In this document: positions 26,899 through 35,701 of the stretch, in pieces
How the letters are laid out: each line of letters begins with the position of its first letter
How positions within the stretch are numbered: the first letter of the stretch is position 1
Origin: Limimaricola pyoseonensis
GTDB lineage: Bacteria; Pseudomonadota; Alphaproteobacteria; Rhodobacterales; Rhodobacteraceae
Reading direction: 5' to 3'
DNA: 64,000 nt
Assembly: GCF_900102015.1 (NCBI RefSeq)
Contig: NZ_FNAT01000004.1
Coordinates: forward strand, 120,433-184,432
Notes under the pieces: generated by a model
Seen by the model: the letters and a program-made list of their open reading frames with translations, nothing else
What the model was told of the DNA's origin: nothing
Database searches by the model: none
Made by a program: the position numbers and the translations under genes

Positions 26899-28502
26899 TC
26901 CGCCGCCTCCATGGGGGGTAGTGTCGTTGATAGCCCGGCCGCGCCGGGCAGGGAAAGGTCTTCGCCGCAGAGCCGCGCGGCGATGCGGGCGCTTTCGAAG
27001 ATCGTGGGCAGGCCGGAGCCGGGATGCGTGCCGCCGCCGGTCAGGTAGACGCCGTCGATGTCCTCGAAGCGGTTGCGCGGCCGGTAGTGCAGCATCTGCC
27101 CGAGATTGTGGGCGAGGTTGAAGGTCGCGCCCTCGTAGACCGAGAGCTTCGACTGCCAGTCGTCGGGGGTGAACATCAGCTCGGTGCGGATCGCGGCGCG
27201 GATGTCGCGACCGGCGAGCTTGGAGACCCGATCGAGCACCTTCTCGCGGTAGGCCGGCGCCAGCGCGCTCCAGTCGGCGCCGCCGGTGAGGTTGCCGACC
27301 GGCACCAGCACGTAGAGCGCCGAATGCCCCTCGGGCGCCAGCGTCGGGTCGGTGACGGAGGCGTTCTGGATGTAGATGGTCGGGTTCTCGGGTGCGCGGC
27401 CGGCGTCGATCTCGGCCACGTTCTTGGCGTAGTCGCTGGAGAAGGCGATGGTGTGGTGGCGCATCTCCGGCAGGCTGCCCTCGATGCCCAAGTAGAGCAT
27501 GAAGGTCGAACAGGAGTAGCTCTTGGAGGCGATCCGCGCGTCGGTCCAGCGCTTGCGCGCGGTGTCGGGCACCAGCGTCGTCATGGCATGGGCGAAATCG
27601 GCGTTCATCACCACGGCGTCGGCGTCGTAGTCGCCCTTGGCGGTGACGGCGCCGGTGGCGCGGCGGCCCTCGATCTTCAGCTTCTCGACCGGCTCGGAGA
27701 GCCGGACGTCGACCCCCATCTCGCGCGCGATGCGCGCCATGGCGGCGGTGATGGCGTTGCAGCCCCCTTTGGGGTGGAACACGCCGAAGCCGTATTCGAC
27801 ATGGGCGATGATGGTGAAGAGCGAGGGGCACTTGAAGGGCGACATGCCCAGGTATTTCGACTGGAACGAGAAGGCGACGCGCACGTCGGGGTTGCGGAAC
27901 CAGCGGTTGAGGTCGCGGTCGACCGTGGACCAGGGCCGCATCTTCGGCAGCGCCTTCATCATGTCGCCGCGCATCAGGTCGCCCAAGCCCGCGAAGGGGC
28001 GCTGCAGGATCGGGCGGAAGGCCTCGAACTTGGCGCGGTTCTCCTCGAGATAGGCGGCGACGTTCTTCGCGTCGCGGGCGTCGATCTTGGCGACCTGTGC
28101 GGTCAGGCGCTCGACGTCGTCGGTGGCCTCGATGGCGCGGCCGTCGTCGAACTGCAGCCGGTACATCGGGTCGAGACGGGTCATCTCGACTTCGGCGTCG
28201 AAGTCGCGGCCGCAGGCGGAGAAGATCTCGCGCAGGATCTCGGGGTAGAGGAAGAAGGTCGGGCCGATGTCGAAGGTGAAGCCGTCGCGGCGGATCGCGC
28301 CGGTGCGGCCGCCGGGCTGGTCTTCCTTCTCGAGCAGCGTCACCTCGGCGCCGGCGGCGCGCAGCAGCATGGCGCTGGCGAGCCCGCCGGGGCCCGCGCC
28401 GATCACCAGAACCCGTCGCGACGCGGTCGCGCCCGAGGGGGGCAGCGGCGGTGCCGCCATGCTCGATAACCCGTTTGCCTGCGGCCTGCGCCCGTCTACC
28501 AT
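26895..28502 (-). CDS. crtN: Carotenoid desaturase (CrtN family), second copy
   Basis: 535 residues from the chosen start. The FAD motif LVIGAGPGGLASAMLLRAAG is near residue 30; family blocks are KEDQPGGRTGAI, FDIGPTFFLYPEILREIF, KYLGMSPFKCPSLFTI, FGVFHPKGGCNAITAAM and a C-terminal GVYLTGGGTHPGSGLPTIF. This pattern fits a squalene/dehydrosqualene desaturase. Start choice is uncertain: ATG 28502 has AGGA about 12 bases upstream, ATG 28559 adds 19 residues, ATG 28460 would still precede the FAD motif. First gene of the minus-strand pigment operon, divergent from hpnC. Confidence 0.86.
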   Translation of the reverse strand: MVDGRRPQANGLSSMAAPPLPPSGATASRRVLVIGAGPGGLASAMLLRAAGAEVTLLEKEDQPGGRTGAIRRDGFTFDIGPTFFLYPEILREIFSACGRDFDAEVEMTRLDPMYRLQFDDGRAIEATDDVERLTAQVAKIDARDAKNVAAYLEENRAKFEAFRPILQRPFAGLGDLMRGDMMKALPKMRPWSTVDRDLNRWFRNPDVRVAFSFQSKYLGMSPFKCPSLFTIIAHVEYGFGVFHPKGGCNAITAAMARIAREMGVDVRLSEPVEKLKIEGRRATGAVTAKGDYDADAVVMNADFAHAMTTLVPDTARKRWTDARIASKSYSCSTFMLYLGIEGSLPEMRHHTIAFSSDYAKNVAEIDAGRAPENPTIYIQNASVTDPTLAPEGHSALYVLVPVGNLTGGADWSALAPAYREKVLDRVSKLAGRDIRAAIRTELMFTPDDWQSKLSVYEGATFNLAHNLGQMLHYRPRNRFEDIDGVYLTGGGTHPGSGLPTIFESARIAARLCGEDLSLPGAAGLSTTLPPMEAAE

Positions 28503-28573
28503 CTGCGTCGTCCGTCCTTTACACTCAAGCCGCTGGGGCCGGACGGCTACATAGTTCACCGACGTGCGAGGGC
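28503..28573. promoter_or_regulatory. Divergent crtN/hpnC promoter region
   Basis: Both the desaturase operon and the hpnC-hpnD-hpnE operon start from this 71-base gap, so synthesis of squalene and its conversion can be switched together. No convincing -35/-10 pair or TGT-N12-ACA (PpsR/CrtJ) site is visible. Confidence 0.5.
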
Positions 28574-29482
28574 ATGGAAAAAATTGTCACGATGCGGCCC
28601 GGGCCGCCCCTGCCACCGCCTCTTCCGACGGCCGCGACCGGCCCGGCCCGGGCCCGCGGTGCCGGGCACGAGAACTTCCCCGTCGCCTCGCGTCTTCTGC
28701 CCGCCCGGCTGCGCCCGGCGGTGATGGCCTTCTATCGCGTGGTGCGCGCTGCCGACGACATCGCCGACGCGCCCGACATGGCCGCGCGCGCCAAGCTGGC
28801 CGGGCTCGACGCGATCGAGGCGGGGCTGCGCGGGCGGGCCGGCGGCGACCCGCGCGGCCCGGCGCTGCGCGCGGCGCTGGCCGAGGTCGGGCGGCCGGGG
28901 CTCGAGCGGCACGCGCTGGCGATGCTCGACGCCTTCCGGGCCGATGTCGCGGCGCGGCCCTGCGCCGACTGGGAAGCGCTGATGGCATATTGTCGCAGCT
29001 CGGCCGTGCCGGTCGGGCGCTTCCTGCTGGAGTTGCATGGCGAGGGCCGGGACGGGCAGGGGGCCTCGGACGCGCTGTGCTGCGCGCTGCAGGTGCTCAA
29101 CCACCTGCAGGATCTGGGCGAGGACCGGCGCGACCTGGGCCGGGTGTATCTTCCGGCCGACATGATCGCGGCGGCGGGCGGCCGGGCCGAGGGGCTGGCG
29201 GCCCGCCGCCTCGACCCGGCGCTGCGCGCGGCGGTGGACCGCGCGCTCGACGCCTGCGACCCGCTGCTGGCCGAGGCGGCGCATCTGCCGGGGCGGCTGC
29301 GCTCGCGCCGGCTGGCGGCCGAGGCGCGGGCGATCGTGGTGCTGGCGCGGCGGCTGCAGCGGCGGCTGCGCCGGGCCGACCCGCTGGCCGGGCGCGTCGC
29401 GCCCGCGCGCGGCGACGCGCTGGCGGCGGCGCTGGCGGCGGCGGCGGAGCTGGCGCGGCCGCGGCAGGGGGCGGGGCGATGA
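28574..29482 (+). CDS. hpnC: Hydroxysqualene synthase HpnC
   Basis: 302-residue prenyl synthase of the squalene/phytoene synthase fold. The first aspartate motif is ADDIAD (Asp61, Asp62, Asp65); the second helix has HLQDLGEDRRDLGRVYLP (Asp180, Glu183, Asp184). HpnC turns presqualene diphosphate, made by HpnD, into hydroxysqualene. A Pro-rich stretch precedes the core. The start at 28574 follows GCGAGGGC; a second ATG at 28592 lacks a ribosome site. Start/stop overlap (ATGA) with hpnD. CrtB-type phytoene synthase is excluded by the HpnC-HpnD-HpnE order. Confidence 0.9.
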   Translation: MEKIVTMRPGPPLPPPLPTAATGPARARGAGHENFPVASRLLPARLRPAVMAFYRVVRAADDIADAPDMAARAKLAGLDAIEAGLRGRAGGDPRGPALRAALAEVGRPGLERHALAMLDAFRADVAARPCADWEALMAYCRSSAVPVGRFLLELHGEGRDGQGASDALCCALQVLNHLQDLGEDRRDLGRVYLPADMIAAAGGRAEGLAARRLDPALRAAVDRALDACDPLLAEAAHLPGRLRSRRLAAEARAIVVLARRLQRRLRRADPLAGRVAPARGDALAAALAAAAELARPRQGAGR

Positions 29483-30333
29483 GCGCGCCGCGACCGGCCG
29501 AGATGCGGATGAGCGTGGCCGAGATCACCGGCGGCGCGGGCAGCAGCTTTCGCGCCGGGATGCGGCTGCTGCCGCCGGCCCGGCGGCGGGCGATCCTCGC
29601 GGTCTATGCCTTCTGCCGGGTGATCGACGACGTGGTCGACGGGCCGGCCCCGGCGGAGGAGAAGCGCGCCGCGCTCGCGGCCTGGGCGGCTGAGCTGGAC
29701 GCGGTCGGGGCGGGCCGGGCGCAGAGCCCGGTCGGGCGCGAGCTGCAGCGCGCCATCGCGCGCCACGGGCTGCCGCTGGCGGAGTTCGAGCTGGTGCTCG
29801 AGGGGATGCGGATGGATCTCGAGGGCGTGGTCGGCCCCGAGCAGGCCCGGCTCGACGCCTATGTGCGCCGGGTCGCGGGGGCGGTCGGCATCCTGTCGAT
29901 GCATGTCTTCGGCGCGTGGCGCGGCGCCGCCTCGCAGCGCTTCGCGCTGGCGCTCGCCGAGGCGCTGCAGCTGACCAACATCCTGCGCGACGTCGAGGAG
30001 GACGCGGCGATGGGCCGGCTCTACCTGCCGGCCGAGATCCTCGCGGAAGCGGGGCTGCCGGCGGACCCGGCGCGGATACCGGGCGCGCCGGGCCTGCCGG
30101 TGGCGCGGCGGCTTCTGGCGGTGCAGGCGCGCGCCGCCTACGGCGCCGCGGCGCGCGAGATCGCCGCGCATCCGCGGCTGCGGCTGGCGCCGGCGCTGTT
30201 GATGATGGGGCCCTACGAGCGGCTGCTGCGCCGGATCGAGGCCGATTGCGAGCGCCCGCCGCCGCGCCGCAGCGGGCTGGGCAAGCTCGTGGACGGGCTG
30301 CGCTGCCTGGCGCTGAACGGCCAGACCTCGTGA
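29479..30333 (+). CDS. hpnD: Presqualene diphosphate synthase HpnD
   Basis: 284 residues, squalene/phytoene synthase fold. Both catalytic aspartate motifs are intact: DDVVD at residues 50-54 and DVEED at 171-175 within LTNILRDVEEDAAMGRLYLP. It condenses two farnesyl diphosphates to presqualene diphosphate. The middle gene of the hpnCDE operon, overlapping hpnC by 4 bases and hpnE by 4 bases (GTGA). Confidence 0.93.
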   Translation: MSAPRPAEMRMSVAEITGGAGSSFRAGMRLLPPARRRAILAVYAFCRVIDDVVDGPAPAEEKRAALAAWAAELDAVGAGRAQSPVGRELQRAIARHGLPLAEFELVLEGMRMDLEGVVGPEQARLDAYVRRVAGAVGILSMHVFGAWRGAASQRFALALAEALQLTNILRDVEEDAAMGRLYLPAEILAEAGLPADPARIPGAPGLPVARRLLAVQARAAYGAAAREIAAHPRLRLAPALLMMGPYERLLRRIEADCERPPPRRSGLGKLVDGLRCLALNGQTS

Positions 30334-31601
30334 GCCATGTGCACGTGGTGGGCGCCGGCCTCGCCGGGCTGGCCGCGGCGCTGCGGCTGGCCGAGGCGGG
30401 CGGGCCGCGCGTGTCGCTGTGGGAGGCGACGGCGCGGGCCGGCGGGCGCTGCTGGAGCTTTCACGACGCGCGGCTCGACCGGCTGATCGACAATGGCAGC
30501 CACCTCGTGCTGGCCGGCAACGACGCGGTGATGGCGCATTGCGCGCGGATCGGCACGGCGGCGCGGCTGGAGGTGGCCGAGACGGCGGCGCTGCCCTTCC
30601 ACGATCTCGAGACCGGGCGCGGCTGGCGGCTGCGGCTGCCGCTGGGGCTGTCGGACCTGCTGCGGCGCGGCGTGGCGCTGCCGCCGGGCACGGCGCTGCG
30701 GCTGGGGCCGGATGCGGCGCGGCTGCTGGCGGCCGGGCCGGGCGCCACGGTGGCGCAGGCGATCGGCGGCCGCGGCGCGGCCTGGACCCGGCTGTGGGAG
30801 CCGCTCTGCCTCGCGGTGATGAACGCCCCGCCCGAGCGGGCGGCGGCACGGCCGCTGGCCGAGGTGCTGCGGCGCATCGTGCTGGCCGGGCGCGGCGCGG
30901 CGCGGCCGGTGCTGATGCCCGACGGGCTGGGCCCGACGCTGGTGGAGCCGGCGCTGGCGCGGCTGGCCGAGGCGGGGATCGCGCCCGCATGGCGGCAGCC
31001 GCTGACCGGGATCGCGCGGCGCGAAGGCCGGGCGGTGGCGCTGCGCTTCGGCGACCGGGAGGTGGCGCTGGGGCCCGGGGACGCGGTGGTGCTGGCGCTG
31101 CCCGCGGAGGCCGCGGCGGCGCTTCTGGGCCGGCCCGCGCCGGGCCGGGGCGGCGACATCGTCAACGCCCATTACCGCGTCTCGCCGGGGCTGGCGGCGG
31201 CGGCGCCGCCGCTGCTGGGGCTGATCTCGGGCCGGGGGCAATGGCTGTTCCGGCGCGGCGACGTGCTGTCGGTCACCGTCTCGGCCGCCGGGCCGGGGGA
31301 GCGGGCGGCGCTTCTCGATACGTTGTGGCGCGAGGTGGCGCGCGCGCTCGGCACCGACGAGGTGCCGCAGGCGGCGCGGCTCGTGCGGGTGCGCGGCGCG
31401 ACACCCGACCAGTCGCCCGAGGCGCTGGCGGCGCGGCCGGGGGCGCGGCCGCTGGCCAACCTCGCGCTGGCGGGCGACTGGATCGCCGGGCCGCTGCCCG
31501 CGACGATCGAGGCGGCGCTGGTCTCGGGCCGGGCGGCGGCCGAGGCGGTGCTGCGCGCGCCGGTCGCGGCGATCGCGCCGGAGGAGGCGACGGCTGGTTG
31601 A
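30330..31601 (+). CDS. hpnE: Hydroxysqualene dehydroxylase HpnE
   Basis: 423-residue flavoprotein that reduces hydroxysqualene to squalene. The FAD motif is VVGAGLAGLAAALRLAEAG near the N-terminus, then WEATARAGGRCWSFHD and a C-terminal ALAGDWIAGPLPATIEAALVSGR block. The start is GTG at 30330, overlapping the hpnD stop; no in-frame ATG is near the FAD motif. With hpnC and hpnD it completes farnesyl diphosphate to squalene. No squalene-hopene cyclase gene is in the window, so squalene here probably feeds the desaturases. Confidence 0.92.
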   Translation: MSHVHVVGAGLAGLAAALRLAEAGGPRVSLWEATARAGGRCWSFHDARLDRLIDNGSHLVLAGNDAVMAHCARIGTAARLEVAETAALPFHDLETGRGWRLRLPLGLSDLLRRGVALPPGTALRLGPDAARLLAAGPGATVAQAIGGRGAAWTRLWEPLCLAVMNAPPERAAARPLAEVLRRIVLAGRGAARPVLMPDGLGPTLVEPALARLAEAGIAPAWRQPLTGIARREGRAVALRFGDREVALGPGDAVVLALPAEAAAALLGRPAPGRGGDIVNAHYRVSPGLAAAAPPLLGLISGRGQWLFRRGDVLSVTVSAAGPGERAALLDTLWREVARALGTDEVPQAARLVRVRGATPDQSPEALAARPGARPLANLALAGDWIAGPLPATIEAALVSGRAAAEAVLRAPVAAIAPEEATAG

Positions 31602-31663
31602 ACCGGCCGGGCCGGGGCGGCGTTGGCCCGGCAAGGACCGGAGAAACGGGGCGCGGAGCCGCG

Positions 31664-32425
31664 ATGCGCGACAGGCTGAGAGAGCTATACGAGGGCGACA
31701 CGGCGCGCGCGCATCGCTTCCGCTACTGGCTTCTGGTGTTCGACGTGGTGGCGATCCTGTTCGTGGTCGCGACCTCCTTCACCGCCTACGGGCCGGTGGT
31801 GCAGGTCTTCGACCTCGTCTTCGGCACGGTGGTGGTGGCCGACATCGCGGCGCGGCTGTCGATCGCGGCGCGGCCCGCGCGCTTCCTTGTCTACCCGACC
31901 ACGCTGGCCGACATCATCAGCGCGGCGTCGTTCTTCGCGCCACTGGCGGGGGAGGGCTTTGCCTTCCTGCGGGTGCTGCGGACGCTGCGGCTTTTGCACA
32001 TGTACCAGCTGCGCGACCGGCTGCGGGCGGACTGGGCCTTCTTCCGCGCGCATGAGCGCACGGTGATCGCCAGCACCAACCTCGCGGTGTTCATCTTCGT
32101 GATGTCGGGGGTGGTCTACGCCACCCAGCACCGCACCAGCCCGGAGATCGGCAATTATGCCGACGCGCTCTACTTCACGGTGACCGCGCTCACCACCACC
32201 GGCTTCGGGGACATCACGCTCGACAGTTCGGGCGGGCGGGCGATCGCGATCCTGATCATGATCTGCGGCGTGACGCTGTTTCTGCGGCTGGCGCAGGTGC
32301 TGTTCCGCCCCTTCAAGGTGCGCCAGCCCTGCCGCGACTGCGGGCTGATCCTGCACGACGCCGACGCCGTGCATTGCAAGCATTGCGGCGCGACGATCCA
32401 CATCCCGACCGAGGGCGAGATCTGA
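31664..32425 (+). CDS. Voltage-gated-type potassium channel with C-terminal zinc ribbon
   Basis: 253 residues with about six membrane helices. An S4-like segment carries Arg at 103, 106 and 109 (FLRVLRTLRLL). The pore has the selectivity filter TTGFGD at residues 178-183, the TxGFGD variant of K+ channels. The last ~35 residues form a small Cys4 zinc ribbon (CRDC at 223-226, CKHC at 238-241), a rare cytoplasmic addition that may assemble or gate the tetramer. It follows hpnE by 62 bases on the same strand but has no evident link to pigment synthesis. Confidence 0.85.
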   Translation: MRDRLRELYEGDTARAHRFRYWLLVFDVVAILFVVATSFTAYGPVVQVFDLVFGTVVVADIAARLSIAARPARFLVYPTTLADIISAASFFAPLAGEGFAFLRVLRTLRLLHMYQLRDRLRADWAFFRAHERTVIASTNLAVFIFVMSGVVYATQHRTSPEIGNYADALYFTVTALTTTGFGDITLDSSGGRAIAILIMICGVTLFLRLAQVLFRPFKVRQPCRDCGLILHDADAVHCKHCGATIHIPTEGEI

Positions 32426-32471
32426 GCCGGGCCGGGGGCGGCAAGGCCCCCCGGCCCGGGCCGGGCCGGTC
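32426..32471. terminator. GC hairpin between convergent channel and amidase genes
   Basis: GGGCCGGGGG (32429-32438) pairs perfectly with CCCCCGGCCC (32448-32457). It separates two convergent genes and probably stops transcription from both sides, although it lacks a T tract. Confidence 0.6.
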
Positions 32472-33749
32472 TCAGGCGGCGGCGAGCGCGGGCTCGAGCC
32501 CGGCCGCGGTCGACAGCAGCGCCTCGTCGGCGCCACGCCCGGCGATCAGCATGGCGCTCAGAAGCGTGCCGCCCTCGCGATAGGGCAGGGCGATGCCGCA
32601 GCCATCGGCGATGTTGCCGAGCGTGGTGTTGCGCAGCGCCAGCAGGTTCAGCCGGTTGAACGCGGCGTCGTCCTCGAGATCCTCGGGCCGGGGCGGCAGG
32701 ATCGCCACGCTGGGCAAGAGCAGCGCCTGGCCTTCGAGCGCGCCGGCGAAGGCGTCGGCGAAGCGGGCGCGGGCGTTCAGCGTCCGGCGGTAGGCCACGG
32801 CCGAGACCTCGTCGGCGCGGGCCATGCGGGCGTGCACGCGCGGGTCGAAGGCCGGGGCCTGCTCACGGAAGGCGTCCTCGTGATGCGCGCGGCACTCGAC
32901 GGCGGTGAGGTGCCATGGCGGGATGGCGGCCGCGTCGTCGAGCAGGGGCAGCGGCGTCTCGTCGATCTCGTGGCCGGCGTCGCGCAGCCGGCCGAGCAGC
33001 GCCTCGAAGCCTTGGGCCACCTCGGGGTCGAGATCGTCGAAGCCGAAGTTGCGCGCCACGCGCAGGCGCAGCGGTGCGGCGGCGGTCTCGGGCGCGGCGC
33101 GGCCGGCCATCACCCGCCACGCGGCGGCGCAGCCGGCGACGTCGCGGGCGATCGGGCCGAGGCTGTCGAGGCTGTCGGAAAGCGGCACCGCGCCCTCGCG
33201 CGGCACGCTCGACTGGGTCGGCTTGAAGCCGGTCAGGCCGCAGAAGGCGGCCGGGATGCGCAGCGAGCCGCCGGTGTCGCTGCCGATCGCGATGTCGGCG
33301 AGGCCGGCCGCGACCGAGGCCGCGCCGCCCGAGGTCGAGCCGCCGGGGATGCGGCCGGGCCAGGCCGGGTTGTCGGCGGTGCCGTGGTGGTCGTTGAGGC
33401 CGAGGCCGGAATAGGCCAGTTCCGACATCGCGGTGTGGCCGGTCAGCACGGCGCCCGCGGCGCGCAGCCGGGCGACGGCGGGGGCGTCGGCGCGGGCGGG
33501 CGCGCCCGTCTCGAGAAAGCGGGTGCCGGCATGGGTGATCTCGCCCGCCACGTCGAGGAGGCCCTTGACCGAGACCAGCGCCCCGGCCAGCGGGCCGGCC
33601 TTGCCGCGCGCCGCGTCGGCATCGGCGCGGGCGGCCTCGGCGAAGACCGAGGTGTAGATGCCGCGCGGGCCGCCCTCGGGGCCGAGCCGGTCGAGCAGCG
33701 CCGCGAGCCGGTCCGGCGCCGTCTCGGGGCGCCAGCCCGCGGCGGTCAT
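32472..33749 (-). CDS. Amidase signature family hydrolase
   Basis: 425-residue amidase. The Ser-cisSer-Lys machinery is visible: Lys62 in VSVKGLLDV, the Gly/Ser block IPGGSTSGGAASVAAG (residues 134-149) and Ser162 in GSDTGGSLRIPAAFCGLTGFKPT. These enzymes hydrolyse linear or ureido amides. The ATG overlaps the DUF2848 stop (ATGA), so the two are co-translated. Last gene of a TRAP-transporter operon, so the amide is probably imported by it. The specific substrate is unknown. Confidence 0.9.
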   Translation of the reverse strand: MTAAGWRPETAPDRLAALLDRLGPEGGPRGIYTSVFAEAARADADAARGKAGPLAGALVSVKGLLDVAGEITHAGTRFLETGAPARADAPAVARLRAAGAVLTGHTAMSELAYSGLGLNDHHGTADNPAWPGRIPGGSTSGGAASVAAGLADIAIGSDTGGSLRIPAAFCGLTGFKPTQSSVPREGAVPLSDSLDSLGPIARDVAGCAAAWRVMAGRAAPETAAAPLRLRVARNFGFDDLDPEVAQGFEALLGRLRDAGHEIDETPLPLLDDAAAIPPWHLTAVECRAHHEDAFREQAPAFDPRVHARMARADEVSAVAYRRTLNARARFADAFAGALEGQALLLPSVAILPPRPEDLEDDAAFNRLNLLALRNTTLGNIADGCGIALPYREGGTLLSAMLIAGRGADEALLSTAAGLEPALAAA

Positions 33750-34399
33750 GCCACCACCGGCAGCACGCGCATCTCGTATTCGGCGGTGATCTCGCGGTTC
33801 AGCACCGGGTCGGCGAGCCGCATCCGGAACCGCGTCGCGGGCCGCACACCGCCGATCGCGCCGAGCGTGCCGCAGAGCATCGCGCCGCCATCGGCGAGAC
33901 CGCCGCCCTGCGCGAGGTCGGCCAGCGGCCGGATCGCGGCGAGCGTGCCCTTCTGGTAGCTCACCCATTCGCCGTTCTCGAGGATCTTGGAGCCGAGCTC
34001 GATCTGGTCGAGATGGTCGGCCACCTCGTCGAAGGCCCACAGCGCGCGGGCCACCGGCTTGGGGCAGACCTGCTTGGAATGGGCGACCGAATGCGCCTCG
34101 AGCGCGCGGTCGGTCTGGTCGGAGCCGAGGCCGAGCCAGAGCTTGCCCTCGGCCATGACCAAGAGCGGCTCGGCCTCGCCCGAGCTGTCGGCGCCGAGCA
34201 CGTCGATCCGCGCCGACTGGGTCAGAAGCTCGGGGCCGCAGCGGTAGTAGAGCGGCACCTGGCTCGGCGGCGCGACCCCGAGCTCGGCCAGCTCGGCGAT
34301 GTGGTGGTCGACGGCGGCGCGGTCGCGCCCGGTCCAGCCGGCGACCGTCAGGTCGGTGATCGCGATGTCGACGGGGCCGCCGGGGGTATCGAACTGCAT
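33746..34399 (-). CDS. DUF2848 family protein
   Basis: 217 residues with the pattern of DUF2848: LTVAGWTGRDRAAVDHHIAELAELG near the N-terminus, VPLYYRCGPELLTQ, GLGSDQTDRALEAHSVAHSKQ and CGTLGAIGG. The conserved His, Cys and acidic residues suggest an enzyme, and the fold resembles fumarylacetoacetate hydrolases, but no reaction is known to me for it. It sits between the TRAP permease and a coupled amidase, so it likely acts on the same imported compound. Confidence 0.8.
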   Translation of the reverse strand: MQFDTPGGPVDIAITDLTVAGWTGRDRAAVDHHIAELAELGVAPPSQVPLYYRCGPELLTQSARIDVLGADSSGEAEPLLVMAEGKLWLGLGSDQTDRALEAHSVAHSKQVCPKPVARALWAFDEVADHLDQIELGSKILENGEWVSYQKGTLAAIRPLADLAQGGGLADGGAMLCGTLGAIGGVRPATRFRMRLADPVLNREITAEYEMRVLPVVA

Positions 34400-34423
34400 T
34401 GGGTGTCCTTGGAAGTCAGCGTG

Positions 34424-35701
34424 TCAGAAGGTCGAGGGCAGGTAGAGCGCGAGCCAGGGCGCCACGATCAGCAGGCCGACCATGCCCAGCATAACCAGCG
34501 CGTAGGGGATGCAGCCCAGCATCACGTCGGTGAAGCGGCCCTTGCGGGCGGATTGCACCACGTAGAGGTTGAGCCCGACCGGCGGGGTGATCAGCGCCAT
34601 CTCGACCAGGATGATCATCAGCACGCCGAACCAGATCTTGTCGTAGCCCAAGCCCACCACGATCGGCACGATGATCGGGATGGTCGCCACCATCAGCGAC
34701 AGGGTCTCGATGAAGAAGCCCAGCACGATGTAGATGGCGATGATCACGAAGAGCGTGGCCAAGGGCGAGATGTCGAGCCCCTCGAGCATGTTCTGCAGCG
34801 CCCGGCTGACGCCGGCGGCGGTGAGCACGTAGTTCAGCACGTAGGCGCCGATCACCACCAGCATCACCATGGCCGAGGTCCGGACCGCGCCGCGCAGCGC
34901 GTCGCGCAGCATCGAGAGGCTCAGCGCCTTCTGCTGCGCGGCGATCAGCAGCGCGATGGCGACGCCGATCGCGGCGGCCTCGGTCGGCGTGGCCCAGCCG
35001 GCATAGATCGAGCCGACGATGGCCACGAAGAGGCCGAGGATCGGCAGAAGGTCGGCGAGGCTGGCGATGCGCTGGCCCCAGCCGAAGCTGGGCCGCGGGC
35101 CGCCGAGGCGCGGGTTGATCACGCACAGCACGACCGTGGCCGCCATGAAGGCCAGCGCCATCAGGAGGCCCGGCAGCAGGCCGGCGAGAAAGAGCTGCGG
35201 GATCGAGCTTTCGGTGAGGAAGCCGTAGACGATCAGGTTGATCGAGGGCGGGATCAGGATGCCCAGCGTGCCGCCCGCGGCGATCGCGCCGGAGAACAGC
35301 CGCTGGTCGTAGCCCAGCCGCTCGGCCTGCGGCATCGCCACGGTGGCGACGGTGGCGGCGGTCGCCACCGAGGAGCCGGAGGTGGCCGAGAACAGGGTCG
35401 AGGTGGCGATGTTGGCGTGGATCAGCCCGCCGGGCAGCCACGACACCCAGGTGTTGAGCGCCTCGTAGGTGCGCGCCGCGACGCCGCTGCGCACGAGGAT
35501 CTCGCCCAGCAGAACGAAGAAGGGGATGGCGATCAGCGTGGCGCTGTTCGAGGAGGACCAGACCACCTGCCCGAGACCGCGGATCAGCGGGAAGGGGCTG
35601 AAGAAGATGTCGAGCCCGAAGCCCAGCAGGAACAGCACGATCCCCACCGGGATCGAGAGCGCGAGCAGGCCCAGAAGGCCGATGGCGGTGAATGCGATCA
35701 T
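34424..35701 (-). CDS. TRAP transporter large permease (DctM)
   Basis: 425 residues, about twelve hydrophobic helices, the usual DctM length. Conserved blocks include the N-terminal IGLLGLLALSIPVGIVLFLLG, ATSGSSVATAATVATVAMP, GTLGILIPPSINLIVYG and ALITPPVGLNLYVVQ. It is the Na+-driven transport subunit. The start overlaps the end of the small subunit gene by 4 bases (ATGA). Confidence 0.93.
   Translation of the reverse strand: MIAFTAIGLLGLLALSIPVGIVLFLLGFGLDIFFSPFPLIRGLGQVVWSSSNSATLIAIPFFVLLGEILVRSGVAARTYEALNTWVSWLPGGLIHANIATSTLFSATSGSSVATAATVATVAMPQAERLGYDQRLFSGAIAAGGTLGILIPPSINLIVYGFLTESSIPQLFLAGLLPGLLMALAFMAATVVLCVINPRLGGPRPSFGWGQRIASLADLLPILGLFVAIVGSIYAGWATPTEAAAIGVAIALLIAAQQKALSLSMLRDALRGAVRTSAMVMLVVIGAYVLNYVLTAAGVSRALQNMLEGLDISPLATLFVIIAIYIVLGFFIETLSLMVATIPIIVPIVVGLGYDKIWFGVLMIILVEMALITPPVGLNLYVVQSARKGRFTDVMLGCIPYALVMLGMVGLLIVAPWLALYLPSTF

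Noticed and set aside
22061..31601. C40 carotenoid or photosynthesis gene cluster
   Set aside because: hpnC, hpnD and hpnE replace crtE/crtB; no bch, puf or crtE gene is present and no PpsR/CrtJ site was found.
28574..31601. Hopanoid operon
   Set aside because: HpnCDE is shared by hopanoid and C30 pigment routes, but no shc/hpnF or later hpn genes are in the window and the neighbours are pigment enzymes. The role in hopanoids elsewhere on the genome cannot be excluded.
33749..34040. N-terminal extension of the amidase
   Set aside because: It overlaps DUF2848 in another frame and has no homology; the ATG at 33749 is coupled to the DUF2848 stop.
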